Assembly (NCBI GenBank): GCA_019155185.1
Contig: CM032815.1
Span: 9,619,001-9,683,000, forward strand
DNA from: Beaufortia kweichowensis
Taxonomy: Eukaryota > Chordata > Actinopteri > Cypriniformes > Gastromyzontidae
Reading direction: 5' to 3'
Length of the DNA stretch: 64,000 bases
The notes under the pieces were generated by a model. The model did no database searches and was not told the origin of the DNA. It worked only from the letters and a program-made list of their open reading frames with translations. This document shows, piece after piece, positions 26,250-40,100 of this stretch; position 1 is the first letter of the stretch; every line of letters starts with the position of its first letter. A program made the position numbers and the translations under genes.

Positions 26250-27170
26250 TTTTGTATGTTTTTCATGTACAGACTCCTCAGGCCCAAGTCGTTATTCTCA
26301 GTATTACAGATTCACAGTGTAATGCCACACATCTTATCCAAGAGAAGGACGCTGTTGACTTTCTCGTCCATTCTAGCTCCATAATGGTATGCATATTACC
26401 CTTAGGTGTGCTTGGCACGAATCTAAAGTTGGTTCGTCGCTGTGAATCAGATGAATGTTCAAACCGCAAACTGACACGGGCAATCTGCCAAAGCTTGGGA
26501 CGAGTTGTTATATTATGCAATCTTTAGGTGGTGGATTGGGAACGTTTCCTGTGACAGCCATTGAGTTGAGCGTGGGATGACCAAAATAATAGCCAATCCA
26601 CACTGCGGAGCCGCTCTAAATGAAGACGTGTGGCTGTCCGACAGGACGTGGAGGTAATCTAGCAAATGGAATGGAAAAACAGACTCACAATAGCGAGAGA
26701 CTCATCTTCCCTGTGGCTTCTGGCCAGAGTCTGTGGGACGTGCTGGTTACAGTATGTCATCTCGACTCTGCTGGAGACCGTACATCCGACACATACAAAT
26801 AAACGTGTCGGTCAGGGCAGGGTTTGATCTCGAACGAACAGCTGATGCCCCGTGAGCGACCGAGTCCAAACCCCCCTGCTGTCCACCAAACGCTAGAGAA
26901 GTGAAATAGCTCCTTAGAGAGCACGTGAGCTTGACGGGAAGTTTTTCCATCATTCGTTTAATCAAGCACCAGCGATTAAATCACTTTCACAGGGACGTGA
27001 GCTCCGTACGAACGGCCCATCCATCTCACCCTTCGAGAGCCGTGTACCGAGTGTGGGCGGCGAGTATGTGAGCTGATGTACAGTATGGATGGATTTAGTG
27101 TATTATAGAGTCGGAGAGACATGCCAACAGCAGACTGGGGACGGGCAAAACGAGGGACCCTGATGAAATG
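26250..27170. promoter_or_regulatory. candidate conserved non-coding block
   Basis: About 900 bases with G+C and CpG above the local background, no recognisable repeat and no supported exon, between the LRRTM4-like gene and the 3' end of the oxidase gene. The short frames overlap on both strands and look incidental. Confidence 0.2.
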
Positions 27171-28835
27171 GGACGGTTATAGATACACTTTCATGCATTC
27201 AAAAGTTTTTATAGGCAGAGTATTTTAAACTTGATAGGCTGCTATAAAATTATACATAAAATTAGTAGCTATATGCGACCCAGTCTGTGAAAACCAAGTC
27301 TGAAAGTCTAATTCTGAGATAACGAGCATCAAAGTTTGATTTCATCTATTAATTTTATTATGATTTCAATCTTTGACATGTCATTACTCAGACAATATTA
27401 AAGATATCAATGTTAAATTGTCTTTACATTATGTAGAATGATTTTATGCAGAAAAATCACAAAAAATGACTTTAGCTGGGTTTTTACAGACTGGGTGACA
27501 TATAATATATATATTTCACTATATATTATACTTTTATTTATATATAATTGAACTATATTAAAAATATCAAAACTTAAAGATGTAAGAGAAAGAGCTAGAT
27601 ATGCTAGTCAACCTCAATGTTTGATTGGTCTCTTGTTGGTAGTCAAGTATGGCCCATCAATATTTCGAATCCAGTCTCCGTTCCTTGTGTTCTGTCTGTG
27701 TGACACCTCAATGAGAAAGCTATTACACAACCTGAGCATGTTTACAGAAACCTTGACAAAGTTGAGTATCCAAATGCGATTTATTCTTCTAAAGCACTGG
27801 AACAAATTGAGATGTCCCACAGGCTTGACAAACAGAGAGGCACTTACTGTGCATGACAATAACGCTTACAGCGCTTTGATCTTTCTTACAACTTACACAT
27901 CCCATAATAACTGTAGCCGTTTGGAAGATCGAATCTAGCAATGTAATGATCCATGCCTGTAATTCATCATAAGATACTTACTTTTAATTTAAGTTATTTT
28001 ACTCTTATAATACTATAATGAGTTAAATTTTAGATATATGACAACTTGTAGTAATGAGAGCATCCTTGAAACCTGTGTTTCTGTATTAGTGGAACACAAA
28101 AAGAGAATTTCTGAAAATCTTTCACATAGCTCTTATAAATAATAAATGTTTTTGGGAACCGTGTTTGTCAACCTCTAGAAAGGACAGATAATAAGGCCCA
28201 ATAACTCATATGCTGTATATTATGAGTTTTCTGAAGACATACTGTACAAATATGATGCTTGTGTTGCACTTTAAATGTCAATGAAGTCTTTGATTCCTGT
28301 GTGTCTGGTGATGTCACACCACATTTAATGTGAGAGCTGCACGTTTTCATTGAATATTGAATATTTCACTCTGTTTTATATAGAGAATAAGAAGCTAACT
28401 TAAACAGACTGCCTTTTGTCCCGCAGATATATCCTAGCTGTACAAGTTATCTCAAAGTTATCAAAAATGTTTTTGCAGAAGCATTTTATCAACATTATAG
28501 TCATTGCTAATTGTTCAAAAAAACATTGTTTCTGATTGTTGGTAAACCTTCAGTTTTTATATCAATGTTTTCATAACATAAAAGGAATGTTAAAAAAACA
28601 TTCTTAGATTTTGTTAGCTGGGATGGAGCTGGATATGATTCTACAAAAACTCTCTTTTTGTGTTCTACAGACAAAAACAAAACAAGGGTTTGGCACAATC
28701 TGAAAGTTGAATTAATGACAGAATCATTTGTTAGATTAACTCCTCCAACCTTCCAGATTCAATGTAAGCTCTAAATTACGAGATGTTTTTCAAGACACAG
28801 ATTGGTGTTGTTTCCAAAACAAGAAACAAATCCCA
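27171..28835. other. region 3' of the MAO-like gene
   Basis: Should include the minus-strand 3' UTR of the oxidase gene. I could not fix a poly(A) site: no well-placed AATAAA was found close to the stop, and a minus-strand ATTAAA lies at about 28323-28328. The rest is AT-rich and unassigned. Confidence 0.35.
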
Positions 28836-31142
28836 TCAAATCCATTCGAGTCCTAGTTGGGGTCTGGCCAGGAGGTAAGCAGTCACCAGTGTAGCTGCAG
28901 TCATAACCACAGCAAAGAGGCGGCACGAAGTAAACGAGCTGCATTTTGAATCCTTTCTTAGGCCGTGAGATTTCTGAGAAGCATGTACCGCCTGCAGCTC
29001 TTCCTGAGACAGAGAAGATGGACATATCTGAGCCAAGACCTCCACAGATGCCCGCTGACCAGACTGAATCGCCCCGCTGAGATATCCACACCACTGGGTT
29101 GCTGTTTCTGTTCCTGCCCAATGAATCCTAACAGAGGTAAGCAGAATAAAACAAATTTAGATTTAAACAGTTCCTCTATGCCTGTCATAAAGAATTTATT
29201 CACTCCATCTAAGTTAGATTTGCCCTTTGCTAAAAATGTCATTTTGTGCTTAAAGGTCATAAGTCGTGACTAAAAAACAGATCACAAAACAGAACTAAGC
29301 TCAAAGATAAGTATTATTTAATTTTGTATTTACATATACCTTGTTGCTTTTGTAAAATGTTTACCGCATAATACAAATATTAAATCCTAAAAATACATAT
29401 CAGTGCAATTTTTATGAAGTAAAATCACTAAAAGCCTCCTTCAGCTGGAAAAATGGTTTCTATTTATATAAATATATAAAAAAAATGTTTATCAAGAAGA
29501 AAAAATGCTTTCCAAAATGCTTTTGTTGACGTCAAAGCTTGTTTGGCAAACAGTTAATTTCATTAACCAATCAATTAAGTTTTTTGTACAATAAGAAACT
29601 GCTGCTGTGTTGGGTGTTTATCACAACCATAAAATCTGGATCTCGAAGCAAAACCAGCAGAGAAAAGCTGTGTAAATCTCAGCAGACGTTTGCATAATTT
29701 ACACGGGTTTCTTTCTTTCTGTGCGTATAAAAATGTCTAAACAGCACAGACAGCTTTCAGCAGACAAGGCTTGATTTTTTTTGTCTGTCTGTTGATCATT
29801 TTAACTACAAAAATACTACCTAAATACTGCCTAATCTGCATATAAATGTTGGTCATTTTTAAACCTGGCTTTCACAACAAATTCTCCATGCAAGACCATT
29901 TCCCATCCAGTGCACTGTTTACTCTTTATGCATTATGGATGTGTGGAGTTAGTTGTGTATGAAACCCTGAGGGATGTCTTTTACTCATAGTGCTCTTCAC
30001 CTATGCTCTTTGTCTATGTGAAGACATGAAAGACTGGATTCTTTTGCACAGTCTATGGCAAGCAAGAGATGTGTTTCTTACTCTGCATGTGTGGATCAAA
30101 TGCAGTCAGGAACATAATCTTTTACGGATTCCTGCTTTACTAAAACTCAAACCGGACCCTCCTGGGACTTCTCTATCGAGATACTCCTTCAGAATTGTGT
30201 GCTAGGGGACCAGACATTAATTCATAATTCATTCCTTTTAATTATTTAAATCTATTAAAATTCTCTTAAATATTCAGTGTGCAATAGAACGAATTGAGGT
30301 TTAATGCATTTCAATGATGATGCTTTCGGTCTAGCATCCAAAAGAGCCACGACGTCCCGTTCCAATTGGGTCAAGGACAGATTACGTTCCTCCTTAAGGA
30401 AACGGCTCACGGCCCGCACAGGTTTTGAACAGAATGAGAAGTCCGTACATGCCTCGACCACGTTTGGATGATGAGCTCATTCACTTCTCTATGGGTTTAA
30501 TTCTATTATGGAAATTTCCCCCTCGACTCCATCCGGCGTGCGCTCGCTCTCCGCGTTCTCCTTGGGCGAGCATTAGTTCAGCTCTGTCAATCGCATAGCA
30601 GGCCAATTTCAAAAAGGCTTGAGACATTTTCCCTCATGAGCGCCATCCTTCTGACATTTAGTCATGCGCTTTCGAAGCGTTTGTGCTTCTGGGTGAAATT
30701 TATACTGTCACTGTTACCCTGAGTATCGGCAGGTGAGGTCAAGCGGGTCGGTTGTGAAAGTGATGGTTTGCCAAAAAATTGTGACACTAGACTTTAAGAA
30801 TGTGAATCAGTATATGGGCAGCAACCAGGAAAAAATGTTGATAAAACGTTTTTTCATCCACACACCATAGATTTCACTGTGTTTGCACTGTTGTTGTTGT
30901 TTTCGTTATTGTAAAGATGTATTGTACAAAATGGGATAGTGCATTATTATAATTATTATAATATGATTTATTAGCATTATTATTATTATTATTGATCCTT
31001 ATTTGATTAATTTTGCATCATCATCATCATCCTCATTATCATTATTATTATTATCATGAATATTATTATTATGATTGTTTGCATTATTATTGAATTGTAT
31101 TATTATTATTATTGTTATTATTATTTGCATTATTATTATGAA

Positions 31143-31176
<34 letters not shown>

Positions 31177-34100
31177 GTATTATTATTTGCATTATTATCA
31201 TGAATATTATTATTATTATTAGTAGTACTACTATTTGTAATATTAGCATTTCCTCCAACTGAAAATGTGACGCTGTGGCATATCGATCTCTTATCATCAC
31301 ATGATACAAATACGCAGCTCAGTTTTCCAAGCACTTACCAGGAGTTTTAAAAAACACACTAAAAAAAGTAAATATGTACAGACACTTTAAAATCTACACA
31401 AAGTTTTATACACAAGTTTGACGAAAAACAGTGTGAAGATTCTTCAAAATTCTCTGCATAAGTAATAACAGCATTAGGGTTTGGAGTCAATCCTGGTCCT
31501 GGAAGAACCCCAGCATATTTTGGATGTCTTCCTAATCTAACGCAGCTCACCAGTCAAGACTCTTTCAGCTGAATTGGGTGTAAAATGTAAAATGATAAAA
31601 AGAATTTCATTTTTGGGTGAACCGTTTCTTTAAAGACAGCATATGAAGTGAAGCATTGGGAATTTGTGGTGGATGGGTTTACCTGTCGAAGGGCTTTCGA
31701 AGACTGGGGTGGTAATACGTTAACATCCCGGGTGCCATCACATTCACAGGACAACCTCCACTGTATTCCTCCTTTGCCCAGTCCTGAACAAATCACAATG
31801 CACAAAAACAACCATTAACATTGTGCATTGGTCAATGTGAACTCTAATTTCTGGCCAATATATAAGCTGAGAAACATTTACTAATTGGTATTGTGATGTA
31901 GCCTGTTATTTATTTTCCAGAAGAGGTTAATTTAATATGCAGGTCCTCTTTTGCATTGACACTGATAAAACTTTCAGATGTCTGGCAGACAGAATTCGGC
32001 AGACAGATGAATTGTTTGTTGTGGAGAAACCAAACAACATTGGGCAGGTTTTTATTAATGTTTTATGCTTTGCATCACCTTAAATGGCTTTCTATATCTC
32101 ACCTATTTAACAAGTCACTTCCAAATGTCTTAATTAATTAAAAGATGTTAAAAATGCAGGACTTCAAGTGTTATTTATCCTAAGAGCCCTTTATTCAGCC
32201 TGCAAAATATACACCAGTAGTTGTGGTTGTTAAGTGGCAATTCTGCTTTATTTTAAATGTTTTTTGGTTAGTTAGTTAATCAGACGGTGTCATTGAAGGC
32301 CACTGATCTACAAACCCTAATGAAACACACCTGCCTGTATTTTTCAAATAATCCTAAACATATGCTGCAATGACCACTGAATCTTTTGTCAACTTCACCA
32401 CCACACATTAAATTAAACTTCAAGCTTCTTTAGCTTTGTTTTTTCTGGATAAAAGCACAGTAACGTTTACATTTCTATTAATATTATTATTCTATATGGT
32501 ACATGTATGTATGTTGTTTAGCCATAAATGTTATTATTTGATTTTGCTCTTCACAGCAGCAGCATGAAAGACGCGTGTATACACAACACTGACTAAAGCA
32601 GCAAATAAACTGTACTAAAGTAAGGTATGTAAAGAATAGCAGAATGGCAATGCTTTTATATTTTATATTGATATTTAAACGTACAGTATGTCATTTTTGC
32701 CACTACTACTTCCATGTTTTTTTCTTATTTTGTATGGCAGTAAAAGCGGAGACCAGGGACAACATTGACAGGTGACCAAATCATGCAGTTACACTGTTTA
32801 AAATGGCAATTTCTTTGGTTTGTGTAAGTACACAAATGAACACTACCCAACAGTTACCAATATCTGTTCTGCAGATGTATAACATACAGTAGAAAAAAAT
32901 GGATACAATGAACAAAAGAGATCAAATATTTAAGTATCCTGATTTGTTTAAAGCATTTACAGTAGCTCAGTTGGTTATTGAGCATTACGCTAGCAACACC
33001 AAGGTCATGGGTTTGATCTCAGGGATTGAACATCTTGATAAAAAGCAATATACTGCGCAATGTAAGTTGCTTTAAATAAAAACCTCGGCCACATGCATAA
33101 ATGTAAATGCAAAGGAGGCTAAACGGTTAATATGCTTCTTTACACCATATGCACTGAGCACCATCTGGAGTGTTCGATTCATGATGTTCCAGTACACAAA
33201 GGCCACACTCAAGCCCAACACAAGCTTTTAAACATCTGCTTTGTTGCAGGCTTTGCACGACTCGCCCTTGAGCCCGTTTACTGGCTCTGTGGGTAATTCC
33301 ACAGATAAAAAGATTGTGCAGTGCTTTTCACTGCTGCCGTTCACCTCAAAGAAGACTTGCCATCAACAGAAACATCTCACGTTCTCGCTCTTACCATTCT
33401 CAGGCTGAAAATTGCCCAAAGCTATTCACCCTTTTCACTTAGCGCTAAAACGCCTCGCCACCCTTTTTGCACCAAGAAAACATGTCTGAAAAAACTGTCA
33501 AAGCTGATGTCGATCAAATAAAATATACCCGTTTGTCAAATCGCACTTATGCGTTTTCTCTCTCTGGAGGAATAAATTCCAATTTCCTCTGTAAATTAGT
33601 GCATTCAGACGGCGGGCAACTGGTCTTTCAGTTTTGTTCGAAGAGTGTCGACTGCAGAGATTTCCATTTCTTTTAGTGCCCGCGGTGACGGTCACGTATT
33701 TTGACTCGTGTGAGCCGCGTGGCTTTGGTGGAAATGTGGTATGGGTGAGGAACTCAGGTTCTGGACAGTGTGTTTTATTTTCACATGCTGACTCATTCAG
33801 CTGTGATTTATGCTTAGATTGTTAGATTGGCTTGCAACAGCTGAGAGCTTTGACATACGGATCCATTTAAGACTGTGAAATGTTGTCATTATCAAATGCT
33901 ACTTAAGTGTATACCAGATTCTGGTAATCCAATTGGATTAATACAAATTTAGGTACTAATAAGACTTTAGGGTGTCAAGTACAAATCCAGTGCCACTACA
34001 CTTATATGATACTGGTCAGGGTACAAATTGATTTCATTGACTAAAGATTTAGTTCAGTATTAAACTAAAGTTAGAGTATTAAGTTTAGTATTAAGAGTTT

Positions 34101-37100
34101 AGTCCGATTAGTTCTATAGACTCAAAAGTATCCCTAAAAAAATACCCATTAAATATGTTTCTTTCCTACAACACAAAACGGCAAACAATACTTTTAAAAG
34201 TATTAGTGTTCTTAGTTCAGTATCTCTCAGAGCGAAACCAAACGCATATATCAAATATATTTTTCAGTTTGTGTTACCAATGACTGCAGCTTTGACCTGA
34301 AAACCTTGAAAGCGTTCACCTTTCCTGAACTTCTTTGTGTTGATGACTGCACATTTTATGATTCAGTGCATCTGTTGGCTGAATTCATTACAGTACGTAC
34401 CTTCTCCTCGTAGTGAATGTAGTTGGACACCTCGGGCCCGAGATACTTCACCAGATTGGAAATGACAGCAGCCTGTCTCTCCTTCATCTGAAATTAGTTT
34501 AAAAAAAAGATAACAACTGGCTGGTTGTACATCCCGCTTATTACACAGCTTGTCACATGAGTAAATTATTGAACACAAAATGTTGATTTGAAAGTTTTTT
34601 TAGCTTATTTGTAATTAATACAAACCTTCCGTGAGGAAAAAACATTTCCTGTTGCCTTTAGACACAACGTTCAAACAAGACAAACATGCAATTTGGTTTA
34701 ATCATTTGTAATATAATCTCATATATATTATTAATGATTCATATTTCTATCTAATTTATTCATAACTCAATTATTTTCAAGGTCAGGTTGACTCGCAGTA
34801 CCCGCATGAGTCTGTGTTATTAGTTTTTTTTGTGGTTGTTATCAGGGAATAACATACTTTGGAATGTCACGACTGGCCAATCAGAATCAAGTACTCCAGA
34901 GTCTCGTGTAATACAAAATTAATAAATAAACACATAAAACACAGAGAAAAACAATGACTTGACATGGGTTTATACTCAATATGTCAAGGTCCTGGAATGA
35001 TTTAGGGTTGATCTCTGTGTTTTTGCAGATCAGAATAAATTCATAAATAAAGGTCGTTTCACACGGAATGTATTTAAAAAGCACAATAGAGCAGTCTTGA
35101 CATCATCGATATAACTTCAAAAAACTATTTTTAGTATGTCTACTTAAAATTTTGAACATCTGCCACAAAAATGCTTTTGAATTATCTTCATTTTATGTCA
35201 TTAATTCATTTGATCCATTCATCGTAATAAACTCTACTGTAGATTATTAATATCACCCCCTTCTGTCATAAAAAGCCAAAGCTATTTAAATATAACCGTA
35301 CTTCTCAGAAAAGGTATGAGGCCAGTTCTCCATCCTCCATCAATCAGAATAACTTACAGTCTATTCAGTATAAGATCTACATGAGTTATAGGTGCAGAAG
35401 GGCCGGACCGCGCACCCCCGCTGTTACTATGCCAACCAGTGACAGATGTTAGGGAGATGCATAAAATCCTGCATCTGCATGTTGTGCACATTCCCACTTG
35501 AACCCAGTGTCCCGAATCATAATTCAGCGACACTATTTTCACACCAGGTGTGGAAATATCTTTAAGGGTTTTATAGGAGAGCCATGAGGACCTGAAGGGT
35601 TAGTTACTATCGCTAATAGCTGCCTATAAAACAAAACACACAAAATTACATTTCACATCCGCTTGATACCCAGTAATGGCAGAATAAATAGTTTGTAAAA
35701 AATAGACCAAATGATAATTGCTTTGTGCATTAAAAGACAAAACCAAATTGAATCCATTGATTCCTTTTTAAATGAAGCAAACATAAACACATGCTCTTTT
35801 TGCAGGCATTAATGCAATAAACTAGTTTATCTCACAGAGGGAATCCTGATGTGCTCATCTGGTTCGGGACTGATGGATTTTAGCTTCAGGAAAGCATTTG
35901 TGGATGTGTGGGCATCTTTGATTGAGCCATGGCTGACAGATACATCAATATTTTGTCACATTATCAGTAAGAGGAAGAGCCTTTGAAGGCACACAGCGGG
36001 ACGTCTTTTTTTCTGAGCTTTCGGTTAAACACTTTTTAACGACTGACATTTTGCTAATATGAAATAGTTCGTTTTGTAAATATTATTGTAAATATGTTGT
36101 CTTTCTCAAGTAAGTGAAGGAAAGCACAGAGTATTATGTGGTTTTCCAAAAAGAGAATGAGAATGTTTTGGGAAAACCAGCACGGCAGCATACAATCTTT
36201 TCGGCTGTATAATGAGATTTTTATGCTTAACATGGACAGTTTTTGAGCATCTAAATGTCATTACATATATCTATTTTCACCTTTTGACTCATTCCCCCAA
36301 AAGTGTGACCCGACACTTCCTTCTCTGTGATATCTTACCCTCTCTTTCCATTTCTCACCCCCGCTACAGCTCACTGTATGCTATAGTATGTTTCTTCCTT
36401 TCTTTCTATCTGTCTTACTTTACGCTTTCTCCGTCTCTCACCTCTCTTCCACACCAGTCACGGGCCTGTACACCGGCGATGAACCCAACCAGCGCAGGAT
36501 TGCCTCTGGGACTGGTGGCATCAAACGTGACGCTTAAAGGGCAATCCTCGGAGGGGCGAGTCACGATTTCCCCAGAGAATCCCTTTTCCTTCCAAAATGC
36601 CTGGCAAGCTCAAACAGACAGGAAATGAACAGGTTTGAAATGAAAAACACATATGACATTTTTTCATTTAAAGAAACAGAAACGGCTAAATGAAATCAGT
36701 GTGTTTGTGTTTTCACAGCCTCATGGCATTCTAACAGAGTAGTTTATTTCTGTATGAAACATCAGAGATTTTCTACTTTTTTGTTTATTGATAGTATTTT
36801 GTCTTTTTTTGCTTAAAATCTCCAGTCACCATTCACTTTCATTGCACTGAGAAAGCAGCATGAACATTCTGAAGCAACACAATGGTGAGTAAATTATTAC
36901 AGTTTTATAGTTGATTATTTTTGAAAATTACATAAATTATATATTATATTATTTACATGTAAAAACAAACAAGTATTTCCCTACAGCCACTGAATGCTCT
37001 GCATACTTACAGTATAAGTCTTCCATACGCAACATGCATCATTAAAAATGTGTTATCCATAATTCATAAATACATGCAATTAGAGCCAATGAGGCATGAC

Positions 37101-40100
37101 TACAATATACATTTGTATGCACTCAGGCAGAGACATTATCTAACTGTATGGAATGAACAAAAGGTGGTTAAAGCTTCAAGAAAAACATTTCATAGTTTGA
37201 TTATATGCACAATCCTTTCACAATTTAATTAAAGTAGCATCCCTTCAGAGCCAAGACTAAAAATTGAATTAAAACGTGACATTCAATACGGTACACTGAA
37301 CAGAGAGGACGCTCTTCATGTCTTTGCACGTTTTAACTTTATTATAGGATTTAATGCATTAAACTGCATGTAGGGAAATGACTGCACTTTTCTCTATTGG
37401 GAAGGTTGGTTAAGCCGGCTGTGGGTAAATGGATAGGTTATGCGTGTCACTCACAGTGGGGTACGTGATGATAAACTTCATCATGTGGCCGACGGGTGCG
37501 CACTGGGCGAGACGCTGGCGTTCGGCTGGAAGAGCGGGATCGTAGTGGATCTGAGCTGCAATATCACAGTCAATCAGGCATAAGGGAGTGTCATTGAGAG
37601 ACTTTTAGTGCAATAATGACTTAACAGTTCAACTCAACAGCAATATCATACTGATATGTCATCAAGAATAGAAACAAAAGCATTTTAATGTAAATTCCAC
37701 AATTCAGTTTTTTAACCATTTTTAAGTACAAACAGATCTTCGTTGTTAAAATAACTGGTCTTAAAGGGATAGTTCACCTAAAAATAAAAATTCTGTCATC
37801 ATTTACTCAAACTCGTGTCATTCCTAACCTTTCCAGACTTTACAAGACTTCCTTTCTTCTGTGTTCCACAGAAGAAAGAGTCTCTGTATCTCTTTTACAT
37901 CCCATTTTGAAATTACAGTATCATTTGTAGCAACAAAACTGCCTGAACTGCCGTATGAATCACCAGTTATTATATCGATTTACATCTCATCATCCTTAAA
38001 TTGTGTCGCTCTTCTGCATGGAGGATTGTGGAAAATGTATATAAGACAAATTAAAATCAATTGAATGATGAGGTTAAGGGTAAAGATAGGGAGAACAGAA
38101 CCACAGCGGGCAAGATTATAGGATAGAATAATTTAGGTCTATAGGTCTGTGATCATGCTAAGTATTGATCCAGGTAGCTATACCTTCTAATCAAGCAGCA
38201 CTCTGGGAAATTGGATCCAATGCTCCAGTGACTGGCTCTTCGTGAAATTGCTAATCTATAAAGAATCCCTGCGATTTAACACGACTACTTTGTCTGTTTT
38301 CTTAAAAGCACTAATTAAGGTTTAGTTATCTCATGAGTGTAAGTGTGGGTTATCCGGTAACTTTACGTGTAGTCCTCAGGGATATCTCTACATCTTCCTG
38401 AAACAAATAAACATACAAAAAGAGACTCTAATGTCATTTTTTGACAAAAGAACCAATTACTGTGGCAATTACACCAATTACAAGCCAGGTACTGTGGCAT
38501 TTTTGAGCTACAAAACCTTATAAAATAAAATAAAATAAAATGTTCCTTGAACAATGTTTTGGTCTATTTAATTAAAGTATGTGTATAATAAAAAGTAAAA
38601 TATAAGCTAAGTTTTTCTTCTTTTTTTTTGTTTTGAAAAACAAAATTTTAAAGTTAAGATGCACGTGATATTACTCACAGAGTTAGATCAGGGATGGGCA
38701 ACTTTCATAATGATGCGGTCCAGCATTTTTTCTCCTTCATACCAGGGGGCCAGATTAGCTACTGTATTAATCTAGAGACACGTTTTACAATTTACTTTTT
38801 ATTGATGGAACTCAATATACAATGAATGCAACGAGTTTAAATATAAAACGCAATTATGTGCAATTATGCTCATTCAAACAAGCGCCCTCTCCTGGATGGA
38901 GAATTAACAGCAGTCTTTTCATTTTTCAGCGATCATACGGATATGGTCCTGCGGGCCGTATTTAAGGATAATGCGGGCCGTGTGCCCACCCCTGAGTTAG
39001 ATGAACTACTTAGCCCAAAGGTTAAGTAAATCCTAATAGTGTCCTGAAGTTTGTTGCAATAAACCTCTATGTTTTCTCCACCTCCGTTTTTCCGGAGCAT
39101 TTATTTTATCACAAAAAGAGATTTGTACATTTGTCTTTTTTTGATTTTTCATTGCATTTTTAAAGTCGATAGTCGATATTCATACCAAAATCTGTAGGTT
39201 TGGTTCACGGCATGGATTCTTCAATGAAGTTTTTTTTTTACAATATCAATAGAGAAAATGAATGGAGTAACTTTCAGAATCAAAAATCCCTGTTGAGCTC
39301 TATATCCCGCTGAACATGAAACTTCCTTTAAGTGACCGAAAAGCTGTAAATACAATACAATTAAAAAACAAAACATAGGGGAGCTGGATACTGTTGGGAT
39401 GCAAATTATAACTAAGCCCATCTGGCAAATGTTTAGCGAATTCCCCTATAAACATTATTCATGCAGATCCAGCCCTACGCAGAAAAGCATTTTAATTGCT
39501 GATAATATTAATAAACGTTTCCATCTTGACAATAAAAGAAAATCAAACCGCACGCGCACGGAGACGTATTGAGCGTGTGAAGCGACTGCAGTGACAAATT
39601 ATTTTAATTACTCTATTTTTCACAAACACAATGCTAATTGAACAAGAGGTGCTGATTAGCATATTTCTACTGTATTAACTCCCCCAAAAGGACAATATTC
39701 AACATGCTTATAAAAAAGCAAACCACACAACACGCAGGTCAGATGTATTTCTCCTCTTAACCTTGATTTATTTTCGTAACCGTTTACATCTGACTGACAG
39801 ACATCAACCCACACGAGTCCGTCTTTTTAAAGAGCTGCAATGGCAGATGGGAAACAGATCTAATTTAGCTGCAGTGACTGAGGCATGGAGTTGCTCTCAA
39901 TGATTGAGAGCGATCGCTCTGTGCCTGGCAGTCCATCATATCCGCGTGGCTGTGAGCGACAGGCTCTGTCTGCCTGCTTTAGTTTGTTACAGGGGAGAAA
40001 TGTTAGGAAATAATAATCAGCAATGCTGCCTTTTTGGCAGTCACACTGGAAGAGTGTTTCAACATAAGGCCGACTTAAGAATGTTGTAGAACTGTTGTAG

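Larger units (their letters stand above)
29128..31682 (-). other. intron 11 of the MAO-like gene
   Basis: 2.6 kb between exons 11 and 12. It holds a candidate conserved block at 30255-30740, a long (ATT)n tract at about 30940-31235, and an Angel-like fragment at about 31580-31640 just inside the donor. No exon was seen. Confidence 0.7.

Noticed and set aside
26093..26527. 144-codon plus-strand frame
   Set aside because: Low-complexity start, no recognisable domain, overlapped by an antisense frame; probably chance.
30999..31334. Asn-rich 111-codon minus-strand frame and the Tyr/Ile-rich plus frame
   Set aside because: Both are translations of the (ATT)n microsatellite.
32955..33112. Functional tRNA gene
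   Set aside because: A and B boxes are present, but the body does not fold as a tRNA and the tail is SINE-like.
36442..36462. Earlier donor in MAO-like exon 9 at ACTG/GTGTGG
   Set aside because: It would leave phase 2 before an exon that needs phase 0; GAGAG/GTGAGA, 12 bases on, keeps the frame into MKERQAAV.
36212..36628. 138-codon plus-strand frame
   Set aside because: It is antisense to exon 9 of the MAO-like gene, whose splice phase and homology explain the open region.
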